NCBI RefSeq assembly: GCF_003590835.1
Contig: NZ_QYUQ01000002.1
Coordinates: 248,001-312,000, forward strand
DNA from: Noviherbaspirillum sedimenti
GTDB taxonomy: Bacteria > Pseudomonadota > Gammaproteobacteria > Burkholderiales > Burkholderiaceae_D
Direction: 5' to 3'
Length of the DNA stretch: 64,000 bases
A model generated the notes under the pieces. It worked only from the letters and a program-made list of their open reading frames with translations. It was not told the origin of the DNA and made no database searches. Position numbers and translations under genes: made by a program. Positions 50,328 through 63,411 of the stretch are shown here, in pieces (positions within the stretch are counted from its first letter, which is position 1; each line of letters opens with the position of its first letter).

Positions 50328-52655
50328 TTACACTGGCTTCGGACCTTTACGATGCGGTGGTTTGGACTTTTGTTTGGCCGCCTCAGTAGTGCGACTCCCA
50401 GGGCCGCCATGGGGCTTGAAGGATGTCTTGTCGCCGAATGCCTTTTCGCTCACCCTGCGGTCGCCGCCTTTTTTCGGGGTGGATAACATGATTTTCTTGC
50501 CGGCTGCTTTGCCCGGGCCCGGCATCGGCGCCCGTCCGCCCGTCGGGCTGATGCCCAGCGCTTTTCCAGCCACCGTGACTGTTTTCAGATGTTCAAGGAT
50601 TTCCTTGGGCATGCCTTCCGGTAAATCCAGCACGCTATAGTCATCGAATATTTCAATGCGGCCGATATATTTCGCATCCAGGCCGGCCTCATTGGCAACC
50701 GCGCCGACAATATTGGCAGGCTTGACGTTGTGTGCATGGCCGACTTCAATCCGGTAAGTCACCATGCCGACATCAGTCTTGCGCTCAATGCGTTCTTTCT
50801 TCGTCGGGGCCGGGTGTTCCGTTACTTCAGCTGAAACTGCAGCTGAAACTGCAGCTGAAACGGCAGCTGGTGCCGGTCGCTCCTTGCGTGCCGGTTTTTC
50901 TGCCGGCTTGCCAGCAGCGCCTCCCGCCTGCGCGCCATCGCGGCTGATGTGTAGTTGTTGGCCAGCCACCCAGACCGTCTTGAGGTGATTGAGCATGTCT
51001 GGCGGGAGATCGTCAGGCATATCCAGCGTGCTGTAGTCGTCATAGATTTCGATGCGGCCGATATATTTGGCATCCAGTGACGCCTCGTTGGCAATCGCGC
51101 CGACGATATTGCCGGGCTTGACGCCATGCGCATGTCCCACCTCGATGCGATAAGTCTGCATGCCGGCATCGGGCGCGCGCACTACCCGTTCCTTCTTCGG
51201 GAAGGCCGGGCGCTCGGCCTGATCCCGGCGCTCATGGCGTTCCATCCGCTCCGGTCGATCGCCCCGCTCAAACCTGCCCATCTGGGCCGGCCGCTCATCC
51301 GCCCAGGAACGTTCTCCCTGCGGCTCACGCTTGTTCTTGTCGAGCAATAGCGGCACATCGCCGCGCGCCAGTTTTGCCAGTGCAGCAGCTATTTCAGACG
51401 CTGGCACATTGTTTTCGCGCTCGAAATCCTCAATCAGCGACTGGAAGGTCTCCAGTCCGCCGGCAGCCAGCGTTTCGCTGATCTGATCCTTGAACTTGGC
51501 GATCCGCACATCGTTGACTGCCTGAATGCTCGGCAATTCCAGTGCCGATACCGGCTGCCGGGTTGCGCGTTCGATGGCCTTGAGCAAATTCCTCTCACGT
51601 GGCGTGATGAACAGGATTGCCTCGCCACTGCGTCCGGCGCGGCCGGTGCGGCCGATGCGGTGGGTATAGCTTTCCGGATCGTGCGGCACATCGTAATTGA
51701 TGACGTGGCTGATGCGCTCGACATCCAGTCCGCGCGCGGCCACATCCGTGGCGACCAGGATATCGATCTTGCCATCCTTGAGTTGCTGGATGGTGCGCTC
51801 GCGTTGTTGCTGCTGGATGTCGCCGTTGATCGCCGCCGCAGAAAAGCCGCGCGCCTGCAATTTGCCGGCCAGTTCCTCGGTGCCCAGCTTGGTGCGCGCG
51901 AAGATAATCATGCCATCGAAGGTCTCGGCCTCGAGGATGCGCGTCAGCGCGTCGAGCTTGTGCATGCCGCTGACCAGCCAGTAGCGCTGGCGAATATTGT
52001 CAGCTGTCCCGGTCTTGGCGGCAATCGTGACTTCCGCCGGATTGCGCAGGTAGGTTTGCGCAATGCGCTTGATCGCGGACGGCATGGTCGCGGAAAACAG
52101 GGTGGTCTGGCGAGTTTGGGGCGTCTTTTGCAGGATCGTTTCGACATCATCGATGAACCCCATGCGCAGCATTTCATCGGCTTCATCGAGCACCAGGGTT
52201 TTCAGTTGCGACAGGTCCAGCGAATTCTTTTCCAGGTGATCGATCACCCGCCCAGGCGTACCGACCACCACATGGACGCCCCGGCGCAAGGCGCTCAACT
52301 GCGGGCCGTAGCTCTGGCCGCCATAAATCGGCAGCACATGAAATCCGGGGATATGGGTCGCATAACGCTGAAAGGCTTCGGCCACCTGGATCGCCAGTTC
52401 GCGCGTTGGCGCCAGCACCAGCGCCTGCGGCGTGGTTTGCCGCAGATCGATGCGGGACAGGATCGGCAATGCAAAGGCGGCCGTCTTGCCCGTACCCGTT
52501 TGCGCCTGACCAAGCACGTCGCGATTGTCCAGCAGGATGGGAATCGTCGCCGCCTGGATCGGCGATGGCGTTTCGTAGCCCAACTCCTTCAATACCCGAA
52601 CCAGGGGTTCGCTCAGGTTCAGGTCGGAAAATAAGGGGATGGGGGTATCAGACAT
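50328..52655 (-). CDS. DEAD-box RNA helicase with duplicated C-terminal RNA-binding domain
   Basis: A 775-residue DEAD-box helicase of the DeaD/CsdA type. Core motifs: Q motif (PSPIQAATIP), Walker A AQTGTGKT, VLDEADEMLRMGF, FSATMP and HRIGRTGRAGR. After a charged linker come two copies of the DbpA-type RNA-binding domain (about residues 495-575 and 627-705), each with TYRIEVGHAH, KPxNIVGA.ANEA, LDAKYIGRIEI and a LDMP/LDLP end. CsdA usually has one. The two copies are joined by an Ala/Val/Ser linker encoded by a 12-base tandem repeat. The tail is basic. Such helicases help RNA decay and ribosome assembly in the cold. Confidence 0.93.
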   Translation of the reverse strand: MSDTPIPLFSDLNLSEPLVRVLKELGYETPSPIQAATIPILLDNRDVLGQAQTGTGKTAAFALPILSRIDLRQTTPQALVLAPTRELAIQVAEAFQRYATHIPGFHVLPIYGGQSYGPQLSALRRGVHVVVGTPGRVIDHLEKNSLDLSQLKTLVLDEADEMLRMGFIDDVETILQKTPQTRQTTLFSATMPSAIKRIAQTYLRNPAEVTIAAKTGTADNIRQRYWLVSGMHKLDALTRILEAETFDGMIIFARTKLGTEELAGKLQARGFSAAAINGDIQQQQRERTIQQLKDGKIDILVATDVAARGLDVERISHVINYDVPHDPESYTHRIGRTGRAGRSGEAILFITPRERNLLKAIERATRQPVSALELPSIQAVNDVRIAKFKDQISETLAAGGLETFQSLIEDFERENNVPASEIAAALAKLARGDVPLLLDKNKREPQGERSWADERPAQMGRFERGDRPERMERHERRDQAERPAFPKKERVVRAPDAGMQTYRIEVGHAHGVKPGNIVGAIANEASLDAKYIGRIEIYDDYSTLDMPDDLPPDMLNHLKTVWVAGQQLHISRDGAQAGGAAGKPAEKPARKERPAPAAVSAAVSAAVSAEVTEHPAPTKKERIERKTDVGMVTYRIEVGHAHNVKPANIVGAVANEAGLDAKYIGRIEIFDDYSVLDLPEGMPKEILEHLKTVTVAGKALGISPTGGRAPMPGPGKAAGKKIMLSTPKKGGDRRVSEKAFGDKTSFKPHGGPGSRTTEAAKQKSKPPHRKGPKPV
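50828..50869. repeat. 12-base tandem repeat in the helicase linker
   Basis: Three and a half copies of CAGCTGAAACTG, encoding the SAAVSAAVSAEV-type linker between the two RNA-binding domains. Copy number could vary in frame. Confidence 0.85.
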
Positions 52656-53004
52656 GGTGGCACTCACGGAGTTGTTCAATTCAAGGTAGGCGAAACAATA
52701 GGGTGGTTAGTTTACTCTGTTGTTGCGTCGCGCAGCACCTCAAGCGTGAAAACGAATTACCCAAGCCATGCATTTATAGCGCATACTGAAATAGTAATAG
52801 TGTTTTCGGACTACCCATTTCATCAATGCGTTTCACCGCAAAATCCTGCTCGGGCATCAAAGTTTTACCGGGCATTGACTTTCTCGCAGTCGATCTGCCG
52901 GGCCTCATGCTTGGCAACAGGCTAACAGTTGCGGGCTGGATAGAAGCGTAATGTGCGCGTTTTGTCCTGTTCCGCACAATACCAATACTTGACGAGAAGA
53001 GGGT
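52656..53004. other. Divergent intergenic region between helicase and small hypothetical gene
   Basis: There are 349 bases with no gene that I can support. It should carry the helicase promoter and leader. I could not define a strong promoter or a known RNA motif by eye. Confidence 0.35.
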
Positions 53005-53325
53005 ATGAACATGGCGAAAATGGATATCGGAAATGCAGTCGACGCGGTTTCCAGCCTGCGGGCCTTGCGTGTGGTCTTGACCGACGATCTCGACGATATT
53101 GAGAACTCGATCTATGATCTGGGGCAATCCGGCAGGGCTGACTCCAACGGCGGCATGGATGAGTTGAAGGTCTATTGCGTTGCACGCGCCGCCTTGTACA
53201 GCGGCCTGGCCAGCATTAATGAAGTGCTTGGATGGGTGCACCTGATGGCAGAAAAAGATCCCGAAGGCAATGCGGCCGACCTTCTGCAGTCGCTGCCAAC
53301 CGTAACGGTGCCATCAATTAATTAA
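53005..53325 (+). CDS. Small hypothetical protein
   Basis: A 106-residue soluble, helical and acidic protein (MDIGNAVDAVSSLRALRVVL, DDLDDIENSIYDLGQSG, LASINEVLGWVHLMAEKD). AAGAGGG lies just before the ATG; the internal ATG in MNMAKMDI is also possible. It resembles small four-helix phage or stress proteins in composition but I cannot name a family. It begins a run of short genes in one direction up to about 54 kb. Confidence 0.6.
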   Translation: MNMAKMDIGNAVDAVSSLRALRVVLTDDLDDIENSIYDLGQSGRADSNGGMDELKVYCVARAALYSGLASINEVLGWVHLMAEKDPEGNAADLLQSLPTVTVPSIN

Positions 53326-53387
53326 AGGCTCAGGGACAGACGACTGTCCTTGCCGATGCCGGGGATGGCCGGCATGGGGGAGTGCAT

Positions 53388-53591
53388 ATGGTGGATAAAG
53401 AAAAGCCGTATTTTTCCGAAAATGGCGAATGGTCGCCTCAGGAGCGTGATTTCGCCAACCGTGCGGTGAATGAAATTGGTCTTGCTGCATGGCATGATTT
53501 GCTTCGGGTGCAAAAAAGCCAAGGCAATGACGCATTTGTACGAGCCGTCGCGCGACTTTGGCCCGATGGATTGCCGCCTAAGCTCAATTAA
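53388..53591 (+). CDS. Small hypothetical protein
   Basis: A 67-residue soluble protein (MVDKEKPYFSENGEWSPQER, DFANRAVNEIGLAAWHDLLR, ending ARLWPDGLPPKLN). GGGGGAG precedes the start; a GTG two codons earlier is possible. Composition and codon use look coding. The function is unknown. Confidence 0.55.
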   Translation: MVDKEKPYFSENGEWSPQERDFANRAVNEIGLAAWHDLLRVQKSQGNDAFVRAVARLWPDGLPPKLN

Positions 53592-53649
53592 CACGTACGA
53601 CAGGTTTCCTGGTACTGCACCTGGCATCCTCAATAAAGGAGAACGTCAA

Positions 53650-53811
53650 ATGGCAAAACCGAATTATGCATTTGAAAAGCGTCAGAAAGAGCTTGCAAAG
53701 AAACAAAAGCAGCAAGAAAAGCAGCAAAAAAAGCTTGCAACACAAAACGAACCGAGCCGTGATGATGTCACATCGCAGGCCCCACGCGGGATAGCCGGCC
53801 GCGATGTCTGA
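53650..53811 (+). CDS. Small Lys/Gln-rich conserved protein
   Basis: A 53-residue, strongly basic helical protein starting MAKPNYAFEKRQKELAKKQK. Proteins with the opening MA.PNYAFEKRQ.EL are widespread in proteobacteria and have no known function. GGAGAACGTCAA precedes the ATG. An out-of-family extension upstream in the same frame is ignored. Confidence 0.75.
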   Translation: MAKPNYAFEKRQKELAKKQKQQEKQQKKLATQNEPSRDDVTSQAPRGIAGRDV

Positions 53812-53885
53812 AGTCAATTGGCCAAGGATGCCGCAGGCACTGATCCTTATTCAGCAATCCAGACAATTCATCAAGGAGTTATGCC

Positions 53886-53996
53886 ATGGGTAAAAATCAG
53901 GATGCCAAAAAGGCAGTCAAGAAAGAACCTGCCAAGACCATGAAAGAAAAGAAAGCCGACAAAAAAGTAAAAAAAGAAGAAAAAAAACGGCAGTAG
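53886..53996 (+). CDS. Very small Lys-rich protein
   Basis: A 36-codon gene, MGKNQDAKKAVKKEP continuing to KKVKKEEKKRQ. AAGGAG lies eight bases before the ATG. It is almost entirely Lys, Glu and Ala. The same strand and spacing as its neighbours suggest that it is real. Confidence 0.55.
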   Translation: MGKNQDAKKAVKKEPAKTMKEKKADKKVKKEEKKRQ

Positions 53997-54080
53997 GCAG
54001 TAGTGCAGGGCGGCTGACAAATTGGCAGGCATTGCCTGCGCCATATCCGCTATAGCTGTACCAGCCTGCGGTTGTAGCCG

Positions 54081-55739
54081 TCAACCGACGTGCTGTTCGG
54101 CGTCGATGGCGCTGATCGTGTCCATAAAGAAAAAGTTTCCCTTGCCTTTGCGCTTGACTTGATACATGGCAATGTCGGCTTGTGCGATCAGATACGACGC
54201 TGCCACCGCAGGCCCCGCGTGCACCGCAATACCGATCGACACGCCGAGCGTGATCGATTTTCCCTCGATCTCGAACGGTTCGCGCAGCGCTGCCAGGCAT
54301 TGCTGGGCGACGCTATTCGCACCGCCGCGTGCATCGTCGAGCGCGGTGAGCAGGATGACGAATTCGTCGCCGCCCAAACGTGCCACCGTATCTATCCGGC
54401 GGCGTCCATCAGTCAGTCGCCTGGCGACCTGACGCAGCACCGCATCGCCTGTATCGTGGCCATACTGGTCGTTAACCGGCTTGAATCCATCCAGGTCGCA
54501 AAACAGTAAAGCGATTTGGGTGCCGTCGCGCTCCGTTCGCGTCATCGCGTGCGCCAGCCGCTCTTCCAGCATTGCGCGATTGTACAGCCCTGTCAATGAG
54601 TCATGATGCGCCAAGTACTTCAGCCGCGTTTCGCTCGCTTCGCGCGCGGCCTCTTCCTGGCTTAGTCTGTCCACAAGATAATTAAAACCGCTCACCAGCT
54701 TGCCGACTTCGTCATCGCGGACAATCGGCAGGGGTGCCAGTTTGCTTTTTCCTTCGGCCATGTCAAGGATCGCTCGGGCAGTATCGGTGAGTGGGCGCAG
54801 GATGCGCGGCAATGCAATCAGCAATATCGTGATTATCAGGACCATCAAGACTGTCGTTGCAGTGGCAACGAAGCCACGCAGTGCTGTTACCGGACGGAAA
54901 GCTTCCTCGGTTGGCATGCGCGCCACCACGAACCAGCCGGTGCTGGGTACCGTCACCATCGCCGAAAGTTCCTCTACGCCGTTGGCATTGATGGTGACGC
55001 CGGTACCACGGTAACCGGACATGGCGCGATCGTGCAGCAAATCCATGCCGGTTCGCGGGGTCGGCTTGAGAATCATGTCTGGATTGCTTGATGCGACAAA
55101 TAGTTGATCCGCCGGCGAGATCAGCAGAAAGCCGCCGGTCACACCTAATGGCGTTTCCTGCAGACGATCGAGAAAGCCCGGTGCATCGAGTTGCGCCACG
55201 CCGGCCAGCACGGTGACGATGCTGCCGGCGGAATCGCGTACCGGTGCCGCGAAAATGATGATGGGATCGCCATTCGCCCGTCCTCGAAAAGGCTTGCCGA
55301 TGACCGCTTTGCTGCCGCGCAAAGCACCAAGAAACCAGTCCGATGCCGCGTAGCCGAGCTGGCTGCGACCGGTGACGGTCGGATATTCCGCAAGCAGGCC
55401 GTTTCCATCCGGCCTAACCGCCATCAAACCGCTGTTGAACATTGGATTGATGCGCTGCCGGTCTTTGACCCAAGCCTGCAATTTTTCAGGTTGCTTCGCC
55501 AACTCCGGCGGCAGATCAGCGGCAAACCGCTCAATCAAGTCGCGCCGTGTCGCAATGCTATAGTCGACATCGCGGGCGACATAAGTCGCCATGGACAATT
55601 GTTGGGTTGCGGCCAATTCGCGTACATGCTCTTGAACCAGGGGGAGGGCAATGAACTGGCGCACCAGGATCCCGATCGTGATCACCACCACGCCGAGCGC
55701 CACGATCTGAAATTTCAGGCTTTGGAAATTCAACATCAT
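54081..55739 (-). CDS. Membrane diguanylate cyclase with Cache-type sensor and HAMP
   Basis: A 552-residue inner-membrane protein. One helix at the N-terminus (FQIVALGVVVITIGILVRQF), a periplasmic double-Cache sensor (about residues 45-285, for example GYAASDWFLGALRG and GGFLLISPADQLFVASS), a second helix (about 295-318), HAMP (about 320-375), and a GGDEF domain (about 385-545). The active-site loop is RLGGDEFVI, DCDLDGFK-type metal site is CDLDGFKPVND, and no RxxD inhibitory site is seen five residues before GGDEF (the segment reads RRIDTVARLGGDEF). It should make cyclic di-GMP in response to an external ligand. Confidence 0.92.
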   Translation of the reverse strand: MMLNFQSLKFQIVALGVVVITIGILVRQFIALPLVQEHVRELAATQQLSMATYVARDVDYSIATRRDLIERFAADLPPELAKQPEKLQAWVKDRQRINPMFNSGLMAVRPDGNGLLAEYPTVTGRSQLGYAASDWFLGALRGSKAVIGKPFRGRANGDPIIIFAAPVRDSAGSIVTVLAGVAQLDAPGFLDRLQETPLGVTGGFLLISPADQLFVASSNPDMILKPTPRTGMDLLHDRAMSGYRGTGVTINANGVEELSAMVTVPSTGWFVVARMPTEEAFRPVTALRGFVATATTVLMVLIITILLIALPRILRPLTDTARAILDMAEGKSKLAPLPIVRDDEVGKLVSGFNYLVDRLSQEEAAREASETRLKYLAHHDSLTGLYNRAMLEERLAHAMTRTERDGTQIALLFCDLDGFKPVNDQYGHDTGDAVLRQVARRLTDGRRRIDTVARLGGDEFVILLTALDDARGGANSVAQQCLAALREPFEIEGKSITLGVSIGIAVHAGPAVAASYLIAQADIAMYQVKRKGKGNFFFMDTISAIDAEQHVG

Positions 55740-56489
55740 ATAATCATATCTATTATTCCCTGGAAATAGTAACAAGATGCCAAAAAAGTAACTGGATTGG
55801 CAATATTATGTTTTGAAGGGAATTGATAATTACTGCCTTATTTGCCAGGCACTGTCCTGTGAGTGAGGCCAGTCTGACTGCTCATTCAAATATGAGTAAG
55901 TAGCGGGCAAGGCATGTGGCCCGCGACAACGACAAAAAACAGGCAGACAGGACGACAGGCAAGTTTTGCAGCGGGACTAATTCTGCGGGCCAGCTGACTT
56001 CACGTCGCCGACTTGCTTGCGGCGGCATGCGGCGTCTGCATCGAGGAAATTTGCTTGTCCAGCATTTACAGTTGAAATTGCTGCGTTTGATACGGAAAGG
56101 CAATTTAGTAGGGTAAACAGGGACATGTGGTGGGGCCAGCAGGAACAAGTGACGGCTGGGTGGCTGTTGAAACGGCGAAGTCGCCGAAAGAAGTGGACGG
56201 TTTCCGTTGCAAGCCCCATAATCCTGCTTCTTCATTGCCACCGACGACTCGCAAGAGAGTTGAAGCGGCGAAGGAAGAGAAGTTTGATTGCGGAAGTTGG
56301 TCAAGGCAGTACGTCCTCCCTGGCAGCAAATCCCCTTGGTTGCATTGATCCGGCGCTTTGGCCCGGTTCCTTGTTTTTCAGGCCTGCGTGTCTGTGCCGG
56401 TGGATAGTCTGGTGTTCCGTCCGGCAAGTCCGGGTGGGGTGAAGGAGAGGCGGCGTTGCAGGGAGTTGAAAAATTCTTCAAAAACGCGG
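55740..56489. other. Gene-free region upstream of the rRNA operon
   Basis: There are 750 bases between the cyclase gene and the rRNA promoter. Open frames in both directions have random composition and no Shine-Dalgarno. The last 40 bases are A/T-rich (GAAAAATTCTTCAAAAA), suitable as an UP element for the rRNA promoter. Confidence 0.45.
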
Positions 56490-56518
56490 TTGACGAAAAC
56501 TTTGAAACGCATCATAAT
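56490..56518 (+). promoter_or_regulatory. Ribosomal RNA operon promoter
   Basis: TTGACG and CATAAT with a 17-base spacer, near consensus for sigma-70. An A/T-rich UP-like stretch precedes it. A boxA-like GTTCTTTAAAAATT follows at 56589. The 16S begins about 260 bases downstream. Confidence 0.85.
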
Positions 56519-56779
56519 CTTGCCTCTCTGCTGCTGACGAACACAACGCTTCGCAGCCTGCCGGTCACCTGGCAAAGCAGAAAAGAAAGTTCTTTAAAAA
56601 TTAACAGCCGATAAGTGTGGGTGCTTGATGGAGTGCAGCGCTGGGTAACCAGCGTCAAGCTTAAAATATCAAGTGCTCGCACAGAAGAAAATAGGTCAGT
56701 CCGCAAGGATTGATCCTGTCAGTATTTTGAGTGAGCGACGGTTCTTCGGAACCTGTCCGCAAGGACACAAAACAGAGAT

Positions 56780-58316
<1,537 letters not shown>

Positions 58317-58419
58317 GAGTATGCATGCAAGTTGAGCGCTCACACTTATCGGTCTGTTAGTTGAAGAGAACAGAAAACAGTGCCCGCAGCACCACGGGGC
58401 AATTGAGGTCTGATCAAGC

Positions 58420-58496
58420 GGGTCTGTAGCTCAGCTGGTTAGAGCACCGTGTTGATAACGCGGGGGTCGTTGGTTCGAGCCCAACCAGACCCACCA
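58420..58496 (+). tRNA. tRNA-Ile (GAT)
   Basis: A 77-base cloverleaf in the 16S-23S spacer: acceptor GGGTCTG/CAGACCC, anticodon GAT in GTTGATAACG, T-loop GGTTCGAGCC, CCA encoded. Confidence 0.97.
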
Positions 58497-58503
58497 GGAA
58501 TAC

Positions 58504-58579
58504 GGGGGTTTAGCTCAGCTGGGAGAGCACCTGCTTTGCAAGCAGGGGGTCGTCGGTTCGATCCCGTCAACCTCCACCA
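58504..58579 (+). tRNA. tRNA-Ala (TGC)
   Basis: A 76-base cloverleaf seven bases after tRNA-Ile: acceptor GGGGGTT/AACCTCC with one G-U pair, anticodon TGC in CTTTGCAAG, T-loop GGTTCGATCC, CCA encoded. Confidence 0.97.
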
Positions 58580-58655
58580 GTTTCACAAAGGTCAAACCAC
58601 AGTCAGTCAGTATGACGAGACTCTGGTTTGGTTTTTAGAAGACCATTGGCTGTTT

Positions 58656-58668
58656 TGTTCTTTAACAA
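58656..58668 (+). promoter_or_regulatory. boxA antitermination element
   Basis: TGTTCTTTAACAA in the spacer before 23S matches the rRNA boxA bound by NusB/NusE. Confidence 0.8.
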
Positions 58669-58866
58669 TCTGGAAGAAGTAATAGTAAAGAAATTTATCA
58701 GTTGGCCTGATGCAGGAATGCATTGGAAAGACTGGTGGGTTGTGATTGTATCAATCATCGAAGTATGAAAGCGTTCCCGCGCAAGCGAGAATGGCTGGAT
58801 TACGGCAAACGCAACAAACTCAGAATAACTCTATGACGTCTCTCGGAAGAGAGATCAACGTTATAG

Positions 58867-61742
<2,876 letters not shown>

Positions 61743-61905
61743 ATAACCTTGATGTTATAGATGATGAGTAAGCTGTGTATGCCATGATCGATTCTGGCAA
61801 TCACAACCGCCAATATTAAGTAGTACCCTGAACTATTGCTTCTTCCCGGATTGCGTTGTTTGCGATGCCCAGGTCAACGGGCACCACAAGCGACACTACA
61901 AGTTA

Positions 61906-62021
61906 TGCCTGATGACCATAGCAAGTTGGTACCACCCCTTCCCATCCCGAACAGGACCGTGAAACGACTTCGCGCCGATGATAGTGCTGCAACCAGTGTG
62001 AAAGTAGGTCATCGTCAGGCT
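61906..62021 (+). rRNA. 5S ribosomal RNA
   Basis: About 116 bases, TGCCTGATGACCATAGC to GGTCATCGTCAGGCT, with the conserved CCCATCCCGAACAGG loop. The ends pair as expected. Confidence 0.95.
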
Positions 62022-62031
62022 ATTTACCCCA

Positions 62032-62067
62032 GAAACGCCCCGACTTCGAAAGAAGCCGGGGCGTTTC
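62032..62067 (+). terminator. Terminator of the rRNA operon
   Basis: Stem GAAACGCCCCG / CGGGGCGTTTC with an inner CTTC-GAAA-GAAG hairpin, 11 bases after 5S. The following T-run is short. Confidence 0.8.
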
Positions 62068-62130
62068 GCTTTGGACGACGCATTCTCCTTTCTTGCTTTC
62101 TCCTTATAATGCATCTCAGGAAGCTGCCTC

Positions 62131-63375
62131 ATGGGGCATTGGAAAGCGGATATGTCGACTCGGCGGTTAAAGCCCTGGATGCTGGTGATTGCCGCATTGT
62201 TGATGCTGGCGATCGCCTTCATGCTCTACCGGCAGTGGCAAGGTCCGTTGCTGCCCGGTTATCGGGTGTCGGCAACTACCCTGGTGCAGAACGTGGTGGC
62301 GACCGGCCGGGTGTTTTCGATTTCACGTGCCCAGGTGGGCAGCGAGATTACCGGGGTAGTGACCGAACGCCTGGTACAGGAAGGCGACAAGGTAGTGCCC
62401 GGTGATGTGCTGCTGATCCTGCGCGCCGATGACCTCCTCGCCCGCGCGCGCGAGGCGCGTGCGTCGTTGGCGCAATTGCGGCAATCCCGCAGCCCGCAGG
62501 CGCAAGCCAGGCTACGCCAGGCTGAAGCCCAGCTCGCGCAGGCGCGCCGCGAAGCAGCGCGCAGCCAGGCACTCCTGAAAATCGATGCCATTTCACGCGA
62601 AGAAAAAGAGCAAGCCGACCAGGCTTTGGTCAGCGCTTTGGCGGCGGCCGAGCAGGCACGACTGGATGCCGCGGCGCTGGCTGCCGGTCAATCCGAAGAA
62701 AGCATCCTGCAGGAACGCCTGGCAGCGGCGGAAGCGGCCCTTTCAAAAACCCGCGTGCGCGCGCAATTCGCCGGAACCGTCTTGACCCGGAATGTGGAAA
62801 CGGGCGACCTGGTGCAGCCGGGCCGCATCTTGCTTGAAATCGCACGCGCCGACAGTACCGAAATCCTGGTGTCAGTGGACGAGCGCAATCTCGGCGTGCT
62901 TGCCTTGGGCCAGACGGCGGTGTGCGTGCCGGAAGCCTATCCCGAGCGGCAATTCAAGGCCGTGCTCAGCTTTATCGCCCCGGCCATTGACCGCCAGCGC
63001 GGTACCGTCGATATTCGCTTGCGGGTGGATCCTGCACCAGCATATCTGCGCGACGACCTGACCGTCACCGCGAATATCGAAACCGGCCGCAGCGCAAGGG
63101 CGCTCGCTGTGCCTAACGACGCCTTGTTTGATATCCGCGGCCGGCAGGCCAGCGCCTTCGTGGTACGACAAGGCAAGGCGCGACGCACGACGCTTGCCCT
63201 GGGCTTGCGCGGGCTGGCGATGACCGAAGTCAGCAAAGGCCTCGAGGCCGGCGACTGGGTATTGGCCGAACCAAACGTACGGGACGGGCAGCGGGTGCGC
63301 GTCGCCGAACAGGTCGCGCCGCTTTCCGACGCCAGGCGGGAAACCAGCAAGGAAACGCCCTTGAAATTCAACTGA
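62131..63375 (+). CDS. MacA-like periplasmic adaptor of an ABC transporter
   Basis: A 414-residue membrane fusion protein. One N-terminal membrane helix (WMLVIAALLMLAIAFMLYRQW), a half-lipoyl strand (SISRAQVGSEITGVVTERLV, EGDKVVPGDVLLIL), an Ala/Gln/Arg-rich coiled-coil hairpin (about residues 105-205), the second lipoyl half (VRAQFAGTVLTRNVETGDLV), a beta-barrel and a membrane-proximal domain. The start is uncertain: ATG 62131 has AGGAAG eight bases upstream, and ATG 62152 also fits. It lies 36 bases before an ABC permease gene and forms a MacAB-type efflux or lipoprotein-like export system with it. Confidence 0.88.
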   Translation: MGHWKADMSTRRLKPWMLVIAALLMLAIAFMLYRQWQGPLLPGYRVSATTLVQNVVATGRVFSISRAQVGSEITGVVTERLVQEGDKVVPGDVLLILRADDLLARAREARASLAQLRQSRSPQAQARLRQAEAQLAQARREAARSQALLKIDAISREEKEQADQALVSALAAAEQARLDAAALAAGQSEESILQERLAAAEAALSKTRVRAQFAGTVLTRNVETGDLVQPGRILLEIARADSTEILVSVDERNLGVLALGQTAVCVPEAYPERQFKAVLSFIAPAIDRQRGTVDIRLRVDPAPAYLRDDLTVTANIETGRSARALAVPNDALFDIRGRQASAFVVRQGKARRTTLALGLRGLAMTEVSKGLEAGDWVLAEPNVRDGQRVRVAEQVAPLSDARRETSKETPLKFN

Positions 63376-63411
63376 TCTTAATGGACCTCGATTGAGCGAT
63401 AAACAGCTTGT

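Noticed and set aside
55882..56481. A 199-codon frame upstream of the rRNA operon
   Set aside because: Composition rich in Pro, Ser, Arg and Cys, no start signal and no recognisable domain.
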